A DNA stretch of 64,000 bases from Begonia masoniana (Eukaryota > Streptophyta > Magnoliopsida > Cucurbitales > Begoniaceae), in assembly GCA_022432975.1 (NCBI GenBank), contig CM039506.1, positions 20,277,614 to 20,341,613 on the forward strand, written 5' to 3'. The translations under genes and the position numbers were made by a program. Positions 1 to 9,002 of this stretch are shown here, one piece after another; position 1 is the stretch's first letter, and the number at the start of each line of letters is the position of its first letter. The notes below the pieces were generated by a model. That model was not told the origin of the DNA. It was given only the letters and a program-made list of their open reading frames with translations, and did not search any database.

Positions 1-187
1 TTTTAGGTCGGTTTTTACCGAACCCAAAATAGTGGCCCATTTAGTTAGATTTCAATTGGATTAGGCTAGAAATAGTAATTTGAGAGTAAATTGGTTAATG
101 TAGGCTCGATTTAACGAAGCTTGGATGTTTGTCATAGGTCGGGCCATCGGCGACGAAATGTGCCAAAACCAGCGAACTACGGACGAC

Positions 188-235
188 AGGTAAGTTCTCG
201 TGACTTGCTGTGGCCGATAGGCCTACACCATATGT
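188..235 (+). promoter_or_regulatory. Conserved donor-like LTR block (AG/GTAAGT)
   Basis: The block begins AGGTAAGTTCTCGTGACTT and continues to GGCCTACACCATA. Equivalent blocks are in the 3' LTR (6207-6254), the solo LTR (12167-12211, minus) and the truncated LTR (29597-29641, minus). AG/GTAAGT is a strong consensus 5' splice site; use as a donor is inference. Confidence 0.5.
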
Positions 236-496
236 CGTGTTTTGTTGTCGAGGATATTTGGAGTTGTGTGTTTATATGCTTTGGATGGGTAGTTTAGGTT
301 TAGTTGTTTTATAGATTATGCTTGTGTGATGTTTTGATGGTATCGATATTGCTTGTGTTATGTTATGCGTTAAATTGCTCATGCATCATTGTTTTACAAA
401 ACGTCATGAAAATAGATTTATGCATTGATTTAACGAAAAAGAAATGAATAAAAGTAAAGTGAAAGAAATGAATGAAAGTAAAGTGAAATGTAAATG

Positions 497-671
497 TTAT
501 GAGACGACTATGACGACTATTATGAGACGACTGTGACGACTATTATGAGACGACTGTGACGACTATTATGAGACGACTGTGACTACTATTATGAGACGAC
601 TGTGACTACTATTATGAGACGACTATGACGACTATTATGAGACGACTGTGACGACTATTATGAGACGACTA
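497..671 (+). repeat. 23-bp minisatellite in LTR (5' copy)
   Basis: Tandem units of the form ATTATGAGACGACTGTGACG plus ACT, with variants having TGACTACT or TATGACGACT. Degenerate related units (GAGACGACTATATGTTAAATG) continue to about 850. This copy has one unit more than the 3' LTR copy. Confidence 0.85.
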
Positions 672-934
672 TATGTTAAATGAATGAATGTATGATATGA
701 AAAATGAGACGACTATATGTTAAATGAATGAATGTATGATATGAAAAATGAGACGACTGTGACGACTATTATGATACGACTATATGTTAAATGAATGAAT
801 GTATGATATGAAAAAAATGAGACGACTATCTGATAAATGAAATGAATGTACGATATGATAAATGAATCTAATGCACAGGAATTTATAAAAATTGCATATA
901 CATGTTCATGCATTGTCATTTACGTAGAATTTAC

Positions 935-949
935 TGAGATTTATTCTCA
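935..949 (+). promoter_or_regulatory. Small LTR hairpin (5' LTR copy)
   Basis: TGAGA-TTTAT-TCTCA, a 5-bp stem with a 5-nt loop, just upstream of a conserved TATGGTGTAGGTGA stretch. The same position in the other LTR families forms a hairpin with different but complementary stem bases (6929-6943, 7741-7758, 11681-11698, 29056-29071). Confidence 0.55.
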
Positions 950-1642
950 TAGGCGTCCTTATGGTGTAGGTGATCCTGCTATAGGTGAGGACGAGATCCT
1001 TCCACCTTAGGAGTGATGCAGTTGACGGAGGATGGCTGCGGTGGTGTGCTGGCGCAGTCGATGCTTAACCTGACCCGTGGGGATGTACGTATGTGTTTCG
1101 AGGACATTGGGGTGTTTTGGGTTAACGATGGATTAGTTAGATGAAAATTGTATAGTAGAACATAATAGGATGCTTGTTTCTGGTTAGCTGATAGTTGATA
1201 GATTTATGTTTTGAGGTTTTGGAAACTCATTTTATAAACTGCTTTTGGAAAGTCTCTTATTTGAAACATACTGAACTGCTTGGAGTTTTATTTTGAACAG
1301 GAGGGATTGTTTAGTTTTTAAACGGATCCATGCAGTTTGTTTTCGTGAAAACACGTTTTATTTAATTATTTCTCGAGTCGTTTCGAGTGAGAGTATAAGG
1401 CGGTTATACGTTGAATTGTATTGTGAAAAGTATGTTCGTTATGTAGGCAAAATTTGTATTATGAAATGGTATAGAAGGGCGTTAGGGTGTAAGATGTTGA
1501 AGTTATATTTAGATGATAAAAGAAAGAAGAATTGTTTTAAACGCTTATTTAATTTGTTTTCCACTTAAAAATTAAGTATAAAAAAAAAAAAAGAAAAATT
1601 TCGTACGGGAAATTAGGAATAGTATGAGGGTCGTTACAATTA

Positions 1643-1655
1643 TGGTATCAGAGCC
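1643..1655 (+). promoter_or_regulatory. Primer-binding site (initiator Met tRNA)
   Basis: TGGTATCAGAGCC starts four bases after the 5' LTR end. It matches the 3' end complement of plant initiator-Met tRNA, the usual primer for minus-strand synthesis in plant LTR elements. Confidence 0.9.
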
Positions 1656-2871
1656 CCCGGGTTTTAAAATCGGTTCTGTAGACTGCTCGACTGCACAGCC
1701 ACTACGCGGACATTCTTCATCAACTGTAAGTATGTTTATAGTTTTATTTGATTTCAGTTTCTTAGAGATGTGTGCATTTAACTTTTATAGGAGCTATTTA
1801 TAGATATGGTGTGTCGAGGGAATGATCGAGACAACCGAGACGATATGATAGATTATTATAAGGACTTGACCGTAATAATGTTGCGATAGATCGGAGTAGG
1901 TTGGGAAATAAAGGAAAAAAAAAAAAAAAAAAAAAAAGAAAAGGAAATTTACCCCAGTTGACGAACCTTTGGAGCTTTAGAGTATGATGAATCAAAGAGG
2001 GGTTTTGAAACTTAGATGTTTTGAAACTTAGGTATAAACATATCGAAGGATGCTCCGAATTGCAAATGTGTAAATAGTGTGCATAAGCAGATAAAAATTT
2101 TAGTTGAGCCTTGTAGATCGTAGAGCTATGCGAAGCTTGAAATACCTAGGCGAATAGGTGAAAACGATATTCAAGAATTGAAGTTTAGATTTAATTATTG
2201 AGGGGATAAACAATGAAAGGTTAAAGTTATACGAAAGGCAATACTCATGATGCAAAGTTCAACCGATCTTTAGGAGATAAGTATTGGCTTGAAAAGGGCG
2301 ATTGTTAATTCACGGAAAGATTTCGGCCGACATACTATAAAGGGAGACCTAGTGAAGTTAAGGGCGATCAAGGAGTAGTAAACAAGTCAAACTTGCGATG
2401 TTGCTCGACCAAAGAATGCGGGGCTAAGACATAAGAGTTGGATTTAACTTAAAAACCCAGCTACTCTAGCTAATCAGAAGATGGTTAGAGTTATATGAAA
2501 AGTAATATGCACTCAGGTTACTGACATTGGTCATTCTCTAGGAAATAAGTGCCGTCCTAGAGTTCTAGCAAATAAAGGACAATTGTCAGCTCGCGAAAAG
2601 ACTATGATCGACACACTGTAAGGGGGAGACTTGGAGAAGTTAAGAATAATTGACGAGTTGGGGACACGTCAGACGATTAGTGTTGCTTGATTAGATTATG
2701 AAGCAAAGATATAGAAGTTAAGTTGTGAATCTATAGTTGGTACAATTTAAGTTATGAGCCACAAACATGAGGCCACCTCCAGGATGAGGGTAGAAGCATT
2801 AGTGTTTGAGGAACTAGGAAGGTTATCATTAAAGAAGAGGTGTTTCAAATTATTGGGATAAAGGTGTAAAC

Positions 2872-4030
2872 TTACCTACAACAAGCTCGCAAACAAGAAG
2901 ATGGTTGGAAGAATATTTACATGCGAGTCAAGTAGACAAGTATAATATTCGAACCCGACTAGGGGAATCTTATGTAGGGTGGTACTTAAGTTACAAGAAC
3001 TAGACGGTTGCTAAGAGATATGTAACACCTTAGAAGGTTAGTCGATAAAGGAGAGATTTGTTTCTCTCTTTGAGGTGTGAGGTTTATGACCAAAGCGATA
3101 AGGGAGAAAACTTAGTTAAGTTAAGGGCGGTCTGTGAATATTAGACGCGTCAATTCATGTGTGCGTGTTGTTCGGCAGAGTGAGTACCAAATTAGGAAAA
3201 GTAACGAGTAATTGATTTCTAACTTTTGATCTAGGAAGATAAGAGATGAGTAGTAAGTCTAAGGTTGACACAGTTCAAGTTAAACACCGTAACCTGTGAC
3301 TTAGAATACTATTGATGACGGATTTACGAGAGACCTTTACTAAAGAAAGGTGGGAACTGAGTGTCGTATGCTATGACTACGGATAAAGCAGATAAGTTTA
3401 GGCGCGAGTTAGGATACCACCCATGGGTTAGTAAGAGTCTCGAGATAGTAATTAACCCAAATGATGTTAGAAAACTTAATTAAGCCAAGTTAGGTAAGTT
3501 AGAAAGATTGACCTATAAAAGATTAAGTGGAGGCTGATTCATATGAAAATTAAGGATATTAATTTGGTCGCTTTGTTATTTTGGAGACTTAGGGAATTGG
3601 CTGGGCTTGTGGTATAAGCCATAGCACGTTTGGCTTCTTAAAAGTAAGAAATGCTTCTAAGTTTTTGGGAAATCGAAGGACAAGATTTGAGAATTTTAGA
3701 AGATTAGGATTAGGATTTTAAATCAATTTGCAACAAGTTTGCTAACAAGAAAGTTGTTAGACAGATTATTATGAAGAAGACAAATAGAATATTTAGAACC
3801 CGATTAGCAGGAATGAAAGATAGTGGACCAGATTGTAAGTTTTGAGGAAGTCCTTATGAGAGTTTAGCATTGAAATTGGAACTATTTTTTTTGGGTACTT
3901 AGAAGGGTGAGGAGATTTGGACTGAGGACGTTAAATAATCTACAACAAGTTTTCAAACAAGAAGGTTGTGGAGAAGAGTTGCTATAGAGAAATTTAGAAG
4001 GATACTAGTACCCGATCTTGGGAGGAAACG
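2872..4030 (+). repeat. Diverged internal repeats of LARD interior (three copies)
   Basis: Three blocks of ~90-105 bp start near 2872, 3720 and 3935. Each has a C(T/G)ACAACAAG-T-GC-AACAAGAA-like start and ends with GAACCCGATTAG or a variant. They look like old duplications inside the non-coding interior. Boundaries are approximate. Confidence 0.5.
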
Positions 4031-4963
4031 TATGAACTGTTGAATGAGGAGGCTGGCTAAATGCCGTCATGAAACTCTTAGTTCATGGATGGAGGAAAAT
4101 GGGGGCTATGTGAGGTAAGATAAGATGGGCGAATAAGTAGATTTTTGAACAACGTTATAAGGGTAAATGAAGAGATTTATTAGAATAAGTGAATAGTTTA
4201 ACGACTTGGTTCAGACTTAAGAAAATGTTAGTGATTGATGAAAACCGAGGCACAAGTTGGACAAACGAGCGTTGTGGTCATAATTATAAAGACTTGGAGG
4301 ATACAGTGAAAGCGTCAAAGGGTAGATTTAAGCAATTAAAGCCCTGTGTATAAGAATAGCACTAGAGTGACTAAAGAAGTTTAGTGATTGCCCAAGGTAC
4401 GTAATTATGGGAGATGAGAGAGAGCTAAATAGGAAATGAGATAGTGGTGTAAAGAAGAGTTCGAAACAGAGGATTAGGATGAGAGATCTAAGTATCAGGT
4501 CCTTAGTGTTATAGAATTGAAGAAGCTGAAGGGTTTGAAGTGATTAGGTACGAATTGTTGGCACGAAATCTGAAGAGTTGAGAATTGAATGAACTTAGCT
4601 CGAGGTTAAGTTAGAGGAAATTCGAGGTACTAAATGACAAAGGATTAATTAGAAGTCGATGAGTGAATGAGCGATTGAATGTAATTCGAGGAAAACTAGA
4701 GTGAATGTTGAGTTGGGGAAGATTTAAGAGGTTAAGTGATGATGGATTAGGTTGAAAGCAATAGACGTGTGAGTGAATGAGTTACAAAATGCATAGTTAA
4801 GAGAGTCATAACTTTGGAGATCTAGGAATTGTCGTTACCCGATGAGTGATTAAGACCTTAGAGTAATCAAGATTTAGTATTGCAATGGTAATTACGGTGG
4901 TAGCATTGTAATGAGTAATTAAAAGATTGACTAAGCAACAATTTTGAGGACAAAATTCTAATT

Positions 4964-4976
4964 AAGGAGGGAAGGA
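4964..4976 (+). promoter_or_regulatory. Polypurine tract
   Basis: AAGGAGGGAAGGA lies directly before the TGTAACACCC start of the 3' LTR, the expected site for plus-strand priming. Confidence 0.85.
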
Positions 4977-5027
4977 TGTAACACCCGAGTTTTCGGGTTT
5001 CCGCTCCAAGGCTATTTTCGTAAATAA

Positions 5028-5240
5028 GTAAATTAGGTCCGTTTTGAGAGCGGATAGTTTTATTAGGACCCTAGAAATTTACGGGAATTGTAGAAGAATA
5101 AGGGAAATTTTAGAAACCCAAATCGAGAAGAGTAATATTAAAGTTCCCGTTTTACCCTTTTAGTATATCAATTTGTAAAAATAGCAAAATAGGTCCGTTT
5201 TGGGAACGGTGAGTTTTGTTAGAACTCTAAGATTAAATTG
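5028..5240 (+). repeat. U3 tandem duplication, ~156-bp period
   Basis: AGGTCCGTTTTGAGAGCGG at about 5035 recurs as AGGTCCGTTTTGGGAACGG at about 5191 with similar flanks. A related AGGTCCGAATTGCGAACGG is in the solo LTR (12956-12974, minus). The shared word may be a U3 regulatory module; that role is inference. Confidence 0.55.
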
Positions 5241-5310
5241 GAATATTTGGAGAAATAAGAAAATTGCAAAGAGACCGAATTGATAGACTAATTAAAGAAA
5301 TAGTTGTAGT

Positions 5311-5370
5311 TTATTATAATTATAATTATTACTATTATTATTATTATTATTATTATAATTATAATAAAAA
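5311..5370 (+). repeat. ATT/TTA microsatellite
   Basis: Simple repeat of TAT/ATT units in U3 of the 3' LTR. It produces poly-Tyr/Asn or poly-Ile translations, which are artefacts. Confidence 0.9.
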
Positions 5371-6206
5371 TAAAACAAACAACAGAAACGATTTCTGTTG
5401 TTTGTTCGAGCTCGAGCCGGAGCTCCGCGACGCCGAGAGAGAGACGACGAAGAAGTGGACGGCGGCGATCGACGGCGCCGGCGGTTTCCGTCCCTTTCCG
5501 GCCAGACGTCGGCGACTTGCAGGTTCCGGCCGTTTCCGCGCGCAACCCGATGGTATGGCTCGTTTTCCCTCCCTGTTTTGGTTCGATTTGTGGCCGTGCG
5601 TGGCGAGCTCGATTGAGCTCCGATCGTCGGCCGTTTTCGGTTGCTTTTAGCGTCAAATTGCCGAGCTCAACGCCGGCAACGATTGCCGTGCAATGGTGAG
5701 CTCGAATTTGGGGAAAAACCGAGGGGCTAGGTTTCGAGATTTCGGGTTTTGTGAATTGGAACTCCGATTCTAGGTTAGTTTATGTCAATTGGATGTTAAA
5801 AGGATAGATTAGTGAAGAAATTGATAGAATTTGATGAAAAATTAAAAAGGTGAAATTTTGGGGTAAAGGGGCAGTTTCGGGTTTTGCCTAAATTGACCTA
5901 GCTCCGGTCATTTGTTTTGAAATTCCTTTTGGCAGATTAAAATAGGTTATTAGAGGAGTACGTGGTCGCTGGAATCGTTCGATTCCGATAACCGACGCGA
6001 AAGTTACGCGCGTTCGAAGTTTTAGGTCGGTTTTTACCGAACCCAAAATAGTGGCCCATTTAGTTAGATTTCAATTGGATTAGGCTAGAAATAGTAATTT
6101 GAGAGTAAATTGGTTAATGTAGGCTCGATTTAACGAAGCTTGGATGTTTGTCATAGGTCGGGCCATCGGCGACGAAATGTGCCAAAACCAGCGAACTACG
6201 GACGAC

Positions 6207-6254
6207 AGGTAAGTTCTCGTGACTTACTGTGGCCGATAGGCCTACACCATATGT
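6207..6254 (+). promoter_or_regulatory. Conserved donor-like LTR block, 3' LTR copy
   Basis: Same AG/GTAAGTTCTCGTGACTTACT block as at 188-235. Here CGTGACTTACTG matches the solo and truncated LTRs better than the 5' LTR copy, which has CTTGCTG. Confidence 0.5.
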
Positions 6255-6513
6255 CGTGTTTTGTTGTCGAGGATATTTGGAGTTGTGTGTTTATATGCTT
6301 TGGATGGGTAGTTTAGGTTTAGTTGTTTTATAGATTATGCTTGTGTGATGTTTTGATGGTATCGATATTGCTTGTGTTATGTTATGCGTTAAATTGCTCA
6401 TGCATCATTGTTTTACAAAACGTCATGAAAATAGATTTATGCATTGATTTAACGAAAAAGAATGAATAAAAGTAAAGTGAAAGAAATGAATGAAAGTAAA
6501 GTGAAATGTAAAT

Positions 6514-6665
6514 GTTATGAGACGACTATGACGACTATTATGAGACGACTGTGACGACTATTATGAGACGACTGTGACTACTATTATGAGACGACTGTGA
6601 CTACTATTATGAGACGACTATGACGACTATTATGAGACGACTGTGACGACTATTATGAGACGACT
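6514..6665 (+). repeat. 23-bp minisatellite in LTR (3' copy)
   Basis: Same array as 497-671 with one unit fewer, so the two LTRs have diverged by unit gain or loss since insertion. Confidence 0.85.
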
Positions 6666-6928
6666 ATATGTTAAATGAATGAATGTATGATATGAAAAAT
6701 GAGACGACTATATGTTAAATGAATGAATGTATGATATGAAAAATGAGACGACTGTGACGACTATTATGATACGACTATATGTTAAATGAATGAATGTATG
6801 ATATGAAAAAAATGAGACGACTATCTGATAAATGAAATGAATGTACGATATGATAATGAATCTAATGCACAGGAATTTATAAAAATTGCATATACATGTT
6901 CATGCATTGTCATTTACGTAGAATTTAC

Positions 6929-6943
6929 TGAGATTTATTCTCA
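6929..6943 (+). promoter_or_regulatory. Small LTR hairpin (3' LTR copy)
   Basis: TGAGA-TTTAT-TCTCA, identical to the 5' LTR copy at 935-949. Confidence 0.55.
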
Positions 6944-7632
6944 TAGGCGTCCTTATGGTGTAGGTGATCCTGCTATAGGTGAGGACGAGATCCTTCCACC
7001 TTAGGAGTGATGCAGTTGACGGAGGATGGCTGCGGTGGTGTGCTGGCGCAGTCGATGCTTAACCTGACCCGTGGGGATGTACGTATGTGTTTCGAGGACA
7101 TTGGGGTGTTTTGGGTTAACGATGGATTAGTTAGATGAAAATTGTATAGTAGAACATAATAGGATGCTTGTTTCTGGTTAGCTGATAGTTGATAGATTTA
7201 TGTTTTGAGGTTTTGGAAACTCATTTTATAAACTGCTTTTGGAAAGTCTCTTATTTGAAACATACTGAACTGCTTGGAGTTTTATTTTGAACAGGAGGGA
7301 TTGTTTAGTTTTTAAACGGATCCATGCAGTTTGTTTTCGTGAAAACACGTTTTATTTAATTATTTCTCGAGTCGTTTCGAGTGAGAGTATAAGGCGGTTA
7401 TACGTTGAATTGTATTGTGAAAAGTATGTTCGTTATGTAGGCAAAATTTGTATTATGAAATGGTATAGAAGGGCGTTAGGGTGTAAGATGTTGAAGTTAT
7501 ATTTAGATGATAAAAGAAAGAAGAATTGTTTTAAACGCTTATTTAATTTGTTTTCCACTTAAAAATTAAGTATAAAAAAAAAAAAAGAAAAATTTCGTAC
7601 GGGAAATTAGGAATAGTATGAGGGTCGTTACA

Positions 7633-8561
7633 GCTGATATCTCGGTGGCAATATGTATGAAATGATCTGATATGTCTGATGAGCATGTTTTCTGAACTTC
7701 ATATGCACGACACGCATGCATCTGCATTTACGTAGCTTACTGAGATTTCTATATCTCATATGTGTCTGTATGGTGTAGGTGACGTTCTAGGTTACGTTGA
7801 CCCAGGTGAGGATGATATTCCTCCTCCTGACGTAGGAGCAGCTGATGGATGATGGCCGTGGGAGTGCGCTGAGCAGTCGAGGCGCGTTTTGACCCGTGGG
7901 GAATGATGTAAAGGTATTGTAAAGGTATTTTGGGATGTATGTGAGTGTTTTGGAGGAGTTGGTATTTTGGGATGTATGTAAGTATTTTGGAGGAGTTAAT
8001 GGTATTATAAAATGTATAGTTGATCATATTAGGATGCTTGGATCTGGTTAGGTGATAGATTTATGTTAATGGTATTATAAAATGTATAGTTGATCATATT
8101 AGGGTGTTTGGTTCTGTTTAGTTGATAGATTTGTTTTATAAAACGTTTGTTAAGGTTTTTATTTGGATTTTTATGAACTGCTTGGTATTTTGTAAACAGG
8201 AGGATATGTTAAACTTTTAAACGGAACCATGCAGTTTGTTTTCGTGAAAATGTGTTTTGTTTAATTATATCTCGAGTCGTTCTGAGTGAGATTTCGGAGA
8301 TGTAGGAGTATCGGTGGTTTAAAGTTATGTCGTATTGGGAAGTGTATGTTTGTGATGTAGTTATAATTCGTGGTATAGATAGAATTGCGTTAGTAAAATG
8401 GTGAGGTGTATTTTGTAGGTGTTTGTGCGCGTGTTAGTTTAAATAATAGTTTTGAAATTTTTTAAATGTTTTATTAAATCGTTTTCCACTTAAATGCTAA
8501 GTATAAAAAGAAAAAGAAGAATTTCGTACGGGAAATAGGGTACAGTGTCTGGGTCGTTACA
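7633..8561 (+). repeat. 3' fragment of a second, related LTR
   Basis: Starts abruptly after the LARD LTR with GCTGATATCTCGGTGG and ends GGGTCGTTACA. It is close to the solo LTR at 10760-13216 read on the minus strand: shared GCATGCATCTGCATTTACG, GGTGTAGGTGA, ATGGCCGTGGGAGTGCGC and GACCCGTGGGGA. The LARD apparently inserted into this older LTR; its 5' part should lie left of the window. Inside it 7981-8100 repeats a short GGTATTATAAAATGTATAG segment. Confidence 0.8.
7741..7758 (+). promoter_or_regulatory. Small LTR hairpin (second LTR family)
   Basis: TGAGAT-TTCTAT-ATCTCA, a 6-bp stem with a 6-nt loop, followed by TATGTGTCTGTATGGTGTAG. It is the counterpart of the hairpin in the LARD LTR. Confidence 0.55.
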
Positions 8562-8802
8562 CTTGTGGTTAGAAACTAAGTTATCCATTTCACATTCGAG
8601 GTTTTAACTTGAAGTGATGAGAACGACGTGTATTGAGTACCCAACAACCTTCATGGACGAGTAATTAAGACTTAGTAATGCGTTTGATGAAGCATAAGAA
8701 ACTTCACTTCAATCGATTTGTTCCAAAAGAGTTGAACGTAACATGCAAATTAGGTTGAGTGTTACATGACTTGTGGTTAGAACCTAAGTTATCCATTTCA
8801 CA
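8562..8802 (-). repeat. 208-bp satellite, reverse orientation (~1.2 monomers)
   Basis: Reverse complement of the satellite that fills the rest of the window. CTTGTGGTTAG recurs at 8562 and 8770, exactly 208 bp apart. It directly abuts the GTTACA end of the LTR fragment. Confidence 0.9.
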
Positions 8803-8821
8803 TTTTTTTTTTTTTTTTTTT
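8803..8821. repeat. Poly-T run bordering the gap
   Basis: Nineteen T bases immediately before the N run. The homopolymer interrupts the satellite monomer after CCATTTCACA, and could be a real insertion or a sequencing artefact at the contig end. Confidence 0.8.
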
Positions 8822-8921
8822 NNNNNNNNNNNNNNNNNNNNNNNNNNNNNNNNNNNNNNNNNNNNNNNNNNNNNNNNNNNNNNNNNNNNNNNNNNNNNNN
8901 NNNNNNNNNNNNNNNNNNNNN
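8822..8921. other. Assembly gap (100 N)
   Basis: Exactly 100 N, the usual placeholder for a gap of unknown length. Satellite is reversed to the left and forward to the right, so the true join is unknown. Confidence 0.98.
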
Positions 8922-9002
8922 ATACCCATGAAAAGAAAACAATAACCACAACCAATGTCCTACCTGCATGAAAATAAAAAAAAACATCAATGTAAAAAGA
9001 AT
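8922..9002. other. A-rich non-satellite stretch
   Basis: About 80 bases rich in A with no match to the satellite or to the LTRs in this window. Satellite similarity resumes at about 9003 (AACATAGGTTTCTTAACC). I recognise nothing in it. Confidence 0.5.

Larger units (their letters stand above)
1..1638 (+). repeat. 5' LTR (partial) of the LARD-like element
   Basis: This is the 3' ~1.6 kb of a 2.66-kb LTR. It ends with GGGTCGTTACA and is followed after four bases by the primer-binding site. It differs from the 3' LTR mainly by one extra 23-bp minisatellite unit and a few single-base indels. The R/U5 boundary cannot be fixed from sequence alone. Confidence 0.88.
1639..4976 (+). mobile_element. 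Non-coding interior of LARD-like element
   Basis: About 3.3 kb of AG-rich plus-strand sequence with stops in all frames and no recognisable gag, protease, RT, RNase H or integrase motif. It begins with the primer-binding site and ends with the polypurine tract. A poly-A run lies at about 1915-1937. It contains diverged internal repeats, e.g. an ACAAGTTTGCTAACAAGAA-type block near 2875, 3727 and 3937, and an AGGGGGAGACTTGGAGAAGTT-like block near 2345, 2620 and 3105. No gene is supported here. Confidence 0.75.
1..7632 (+). mobile_element. Non-coding LTR retrotransposon (LARD-like), 5' end outside window
   Basis: Two direct LTR copies flank a ~3.3 kb interior. The partial 5' LTR (1-1638) matches 6022-7632 almost base for base, with a primer-binding site just after the first LTR and a polypurine tract just before the second. 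The interior shows no gag or pol similarity and no long reading frame, so mobilisation would need proteins from another element; this is the definition of a LARD. The TGTAACACCC start, GTTACA end and the TTTTGAGGACAAAA-type sequence before the polypurine tract resemble Tekay/Del chromoviruses (established pattern; assignment is inference). High LTR similarity suggests a recent insertion. The 5' target duplication lies outside the window. Confidence 0.85.
4977..7632 (+). repeat. 3' LTR (complete, 2,656 bp) of LARD-like element
   Basis: Starts TGTAACACCCGAG and ends GGGTCGTTACA, with TG/CA ends. It contains in order a U3 duplication (near 5028 and 5184), an ATT microsatellite (5311-5370), a GC-rich stretch (5405-5700), a donor-like block (6207), the 23-bp minisatellite (6514-6665), the hairpin (6929) and a GACCCGTGGGGA motif. 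Several open frames in the GC-rich stretch overlap on both strands and look non-coding. Confidence 0.9.

Noticed and set aside
1293..1568. 91-codon open frame present in both LARD LTRs (also 7287-7562)
   Set aside because: It occurs twice only because the LTR is duplicated. No domain, no homology I recognise, and it lies in the LTR 3' half among non-coding motifs.
5264..5699. Overlapping open frames up to 128 codons on both strands in the 3' LTR
   Set aside because: They run through an ATT microsatellite and a GC-rich LTR stretch, overlap in several phases, and resemble no known protein; low stop density comes from base composition.
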